Of a DNA stretch of 64,000 bases, positions 61,151 through 64,000 are shown one piece after another. The number at the start of each line of letters is the position of its first letter. Position 1 is the stretch's first letter. This stretch comes from Utricularia gibba. Its lineage: Eukaryota; Streptophyta; Magnoliopsida; Lamiales; Lentibulariaceae. The notes beneath the pieces are model-generated. The model made no database searches. It saw only the letters and a program-made list of their open reading frames with translations, and was not told the origin of the DNA. The position numbers were made by a program, and so were the translations under genes. The DNA lies in NCBI GenBank assembly GCA_002189035.1, contig NEEC01000002.1, positions 1 to 64,000 on the forward strand, read 5' to 3'.

Positions 61151-63673
61151 TCACCAGTAATCATTACAAGAGCAAGCGCCGTCGTGGATGTGATGGAACC
61201 TGTTTATATCCCTCACGATTATTTCCCTGTCCACGATCCTAGATGCGAACTTCATTGCAACATGGCAGTCCGCACAAATACGGAGATTCTTAATTATGTG
61301 GATGGGGCTTCCAGGTGGCAGTCTGAGAATGGCAAAAGCTAAAGCTATTCTTTCGCTATGTTGCCACAACAGAGGAGCCTTGTCATCTTCTTCCACGTCA
61401 AGCAACACAGTGGCATTGTTAGGAGTATAACCTGCTGCTCTGGTTTTAAGGTTGAGCCATTCGAGCATGCCACGAATTAACTTGATGTCTTGGTGCGAGT
61501 CATCTCCAACGGCAAAATAATGAACAATACCCTGGTTTTCCACCCAACTAAGTCCCGGTTCCTTCTTCACACGTTCCTTCTTCATTCTTTTGCGGACAAC
61601 AGCTACCTTATCAAATTTCTTCGCTGTGGCATATATGTTAGACAGTAGCACATAAGTGGATTCATCTTGAGTATCTAACTCAAGCACACGATCAGCTGCA
61701 AACGTACCAAGCTCAACATTGTTATGCGCAGCACAAGCCCCGAGTAGAGCACGCCACAGCATGAGACTTGGCTCTTCAGGAATTTCTTCTATTAACTGAA
61801 CAGCCTTGTCAAGATGCCCCAATCTCCCAAATAAGGATACCATGCAAGTGTAGTGTTCCATGCAAGGCTTAATGCCAAAATCCTCTCTCATGGACGTGAA
61901 ATAATATTGCCCTTGATCTAAAAATCCTGTGTTGCTGCAAGCTGAGAGCACAGCAACAAAGGTCAAGTGGTTCGGAATAACATCAGATTTCTGCATATTT
62001 TCAAACATTTCCAAAGCCTCAGCACCAAGACCATGCATTGAGTAGGCAGACACTATCGAGTTCCATGAAACAACATCTCTCTCGTTCATTGTATTGAAAA
62101 TATTTCGAGCTTCCTTGATTCGTCCGCACTTTGCATACATGTCCACAAGCGCATTGCTCACAGCCCCATCATCATCATATGATTCCTTGATAGTCATTGT
62201 ATGTATTTGAACACCAGCTTCCAAGGCAGCCAAACTTGCAGAAGCACGAAGTAAGCTTGAATATGTTACTTCGGTTGGCCTGACTTGATCTTGTTGCATT
62301 GCGATGAACAGTCCAAAGGCACTCTCAGCTTCTCCTAGCTGAACGTATCCAACTAGCATTGTGTTCCACGAGACCTCATTTTTGTTTCTCGAATGCAAAA
62401 AGAGGTTAGCTGAAGCTTCCATTTTCCCACACTTAGCATACACATCCATCAGAGCATTAAAGGAAAATACATTCAAGTCGAGACCCGCTTTTACCATGTG
62501 GCAGTGTACTTGTGTCCCCAATTGCAGGTTACTCATGGTAGCGCAAGCTTGAAGCACACTAGCTAAAGTGAACTGGTTGGGGCGCACTAATGCATTCAGC
62601 ATGCCATGGAACATACCCAAAGCCTCCTCGCAATGATTGCTTTGTGAGTATCTTGCGATCATAAAACTCCAAGGAACAACATCGTCCTTTGGAATCTCTT
62701 CAAAGACACTCCTAGCATCCTCAAGGTTCCCGATACTGGTGTACAAGTCAAGCAAAGAAACGCCTACATATGGATCCACTTCATAACAAGCCTTTAGAAT
62801 ACAGCCGTGAATACTCATTCCCAAGCCATCATATTCGAGTCCAATGCAAGCCTTAATCACGCTTGCAAAGGTAAAGTTATTGGGCAGGTATCCTTCCCTC
62901 CTCATTTGACTGAAGAGTTCCAATGCCTCTTTGAAGCAACCATTCTCAGCATGACTGGCCACCAACCCAGTCCAGCAAACCATGTCCTTCCCAACGACCC
63001 CTTTGAAAACTTCCATCGCAGAGGATAGAGACCCAGAAACCGAATACGCATCAATCAGAGCTGTACCAACATAGGAGTCAGAATCATGACCAAGCTTATG
63101 GACACAAGCATGTATGCTACAAACCAGTCCCCTCCAATCCAAGGTGATAATCAACTTTAAAATAGTGGTAAAAACAAAGGGATTCAGCTCGATACCCTCT
63201 CTGTGCAACCTGCGGATCAAGTCAACAGCTTTACCGTATTCTTCAAAATTCATATACCCCTGGATCATAGTAACAAATGAGACGACGTTTCTCTCCAGCA
63301 TTTCGTCGAACAGCGTAGCACCTTCCAACAAACGCCCCGTTTTCGTGTAGAGATTTAATAAAATGTTCCAAGAAAACAAGTCCAAACAGTTTCCCCTCTT
63401 CAGAATATTGCAATGGATGCTTTCTCCTCCAACGGGGTGGCCGTTCTTTATGCAATCTTGCAGCATTTCCGCGCATAGCCTGGAATCGAGTGTGTAGCTT
63501 AATGAGGATAGTTCTTGCTTGCTCGCCCCTTGCTGCAGCCGTCCAATAGAAGAGAAACGATGGTGCAAAAAAGAGAGGGCGTAGTTGGGAGAACGCTGCG
63601 CTGCCAACCTCCATTGCTGTAGGAGTCTCCCGCCTCTTGGGACAACCATCCGTTGCCCCAACTTCAAGGCCAA
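61151..63673 (-). CDS. DYW-class PPR protein, At5g13230-like
   Basis: Predicted organellar (probably mitochondrial) RNA editing PPR protein. One exon, 840 residues. The N-terminus is basic and hydroxylated with few acids, as in a targeting peptide, then SRLCAEMLQDCIKNGHPVGGESIHCNILKRGNCLDLF, characteristic of this orthogroup. PLS-type repeats continue to about residue 640 (many GIELNPFVFTTILK and DVYAKCGKMEAS type units), followed by E/E+ (GLSWVENQGIVHYFAVGDDSHQ) and DYW. The deaminase motif is HSERIALAFAI, the zinc motifs are CADCH and GACSCNDYW. All look complete. The specific editing target cannot be told from sequence alone. An upstream minus frame (63773) partly overlaps the N-terminus in another phase and is ignored. 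Confidence 0.9.
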   Translation of the reverse strand: MALKLGQRMVVPRGGRLLQQWRLAAQRSPNYALSFLHHRFSSIGRLQQGASKQELSSLSYTLDSRLCAEMLQDCIKNGHPVGGESIHCNILKRGNCLDLFSWNILLNLYTKTGRLLEGATLFDEMLERNVVSFVTMIQGYMNFEEYGKAVDLIRRLHREGIELNPFVFTTILKLIITLDWRGLVCSIHACVHKLGHDSDSYVGTALIDAYSVSGSLSSAMEVFKGVVGKDMVCWTGLVASHAENGCFKEALELFSQMRREGYLPNNFTFASVIKACIGLEYDGLGMSIHGCILKACYEVDPYVGVSLLDLYTSIGNLEDARSVFEEIPKDDVVPWSFMIARYSQSNHCEEALGMFHGMLNALVRPNQFTLASVLQACATMSNLQLGTQVHCHMVKAGLDLNVFSFNALMDVYAKCGKMEASANLFLHSRNKNEVSWNTMLVGYVQLGEAESAFGLFIAMQQDQVRPTEVTYSSLLRASASLAALEAGVQIHTMTIKESYDDDGAVSNALVDMYAKCGRIKEARNIFNTMNERDVVSWNSIVSAYSMHGLGAEALEMFENMQKSDVIPNHLTFVAVLSACSNTGFLDQGQYYFTSMREDFGIKPCMEHYTCMVSLFGRLGHLDKAVQLIEEIPEEPSLMLWRALLGACAAHNNVELGTFAADRVLELDTQDESTYVLLSNIYATAKKFDKVAVVRKRMKKERVKKEPGLSWVENQGIVHYFAVGDDSHQDIKLIRGMLEWLNLKTRAAGYTPNNATVLLDVEEDDKAPLLWQHSERIALAFAILRLPPGSPIHIIKNLRICADCHVAMKFASRIVDREIIVRDINRFHHIHDGACSCNDYW

Positions 63674-64000
63674 ACAAAAACACCGTTGGATGGCAAAACG
63701 GGTGTGTTGCTAATGGGCCGAGAGTGAAGCCCCGGCCCGATCTCCCCTGTCTGCAGTGACAGGCGCAGCTCATGTTTTCTTGGTATATTACTTCTTAATT
63801 TGGATCCACTTTTTATGATTTTCTTACCAAAAGAAAAAAAATGGAAAAAAAGCGACGCGAAGATATTTTTGGCCAGGGAAATGACAAGTACAACGGCATA
63901 TGCTGCATCAGCTCCCGGTCAACGAGGATTAGCTAAAACGCACCCCCTGACCACGGAGCGTGCGCCGCCGTGGCTTGGCGTGCAGAACGAGCGAGAGAGA
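63674..64000. other. Promoter side of the last PPR gene, window edge
   Basis: 327 bases upstream of the minus-strand PPR start up to the window edge. It contains an A-rich stretch near 63830 and GC-rich sequence near the end, with no visible gene start. Confidence 0.5.

Noticed and set aside
61151-63673. Tandem duplication origin for the two DYW PPR genes
   Set aside because: Apart from the shared class architecture their sequences and repeat order differ and each matches a different Arabidopsis orthogroup, so they are neighbours, not recent duplicates.

Overview
This window is nuclear DNA from the end of a flowering-plant chromosome. It opens with Arabidopsis-type telomere units (CCCTAAA on the + strand, as expected at a left chromosome end), which decay within about 250 bases into variant units. 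Gene-rich DNA follows, with about one gene per 2.9 kb. Introns are mostly short and no transposon is recognisable. Phytochrome B, SR splicing factors, class III peroxidase and DYW-type PPR proteins identify a land plant; nothing seen resolves the lineage beyond angiosperm. I rebuilt gene models by joining exons by eye at GT-AG or GC-AG borders and checking that reading phases close.

Layout. 1.5-14.6 kb: SCL28-like SR protein (-), DUF1749 alpha/beta hydrolase (+), a CASP-like membrane protein with a one-base frame break (+), and phytochrome B (+). 15.6-27.7 kb: PER40-like peroxidase (+), GALT3-like hydroxyproline galactosyltransferase (-), S-adenosylmethionine synthase (+), EMB2750-like PPR (-), and a PTI1-like kinase lacking the HRD aspartate (+). 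28.5-34.0 kb: a decayed Novel Plant SNARE gene (-), pyruvate dehydrogenase kinase (+), FCF2 rRNA-processing factor (-). 34.9-47.5 kb: HUA2-like PWWP protein with three frame breaks (+), LysM protein with several frame breaks (+), intact HCF136 (+). 48.1-54.1 kb: plastid transaldolase (-), IRX10-type xylan synthase (-), decayed Rieske iron-sulfur gene (-). 55.0-63.7 kb: otubain-like deubiquitinase (+), a small P-loop ATPase (-), RARE1-like DYW PPR (+), and an At5g13230-like DYW PPR (-).

The genes do not form one pathway. Many act in organelles (HCF136, PDK, transaldolase, three PPRs) or at the cell wall and apoplast (GALT3, IRX10, peroxidase). Gene order matters more than function. From memory of Arabidopsis locus numbers, neighbours here recall clusters at At3g06430-06483, At3g17390-17440, At5g13230-13440 and At5g23120-23150, so the window appears to keep old gene order. 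The two clear pseudogenes sit where that order predicts functional genes. With the frame breaks in HUA2, LysM and CASP and point losses in the kinase and next to the phytochrome chromophore site, the most interesting reading is a duplicated region losing genes in place. Assembly errors are the main alternative, although about 24 kb of intact coding sequence in the other genes shows no frame break.
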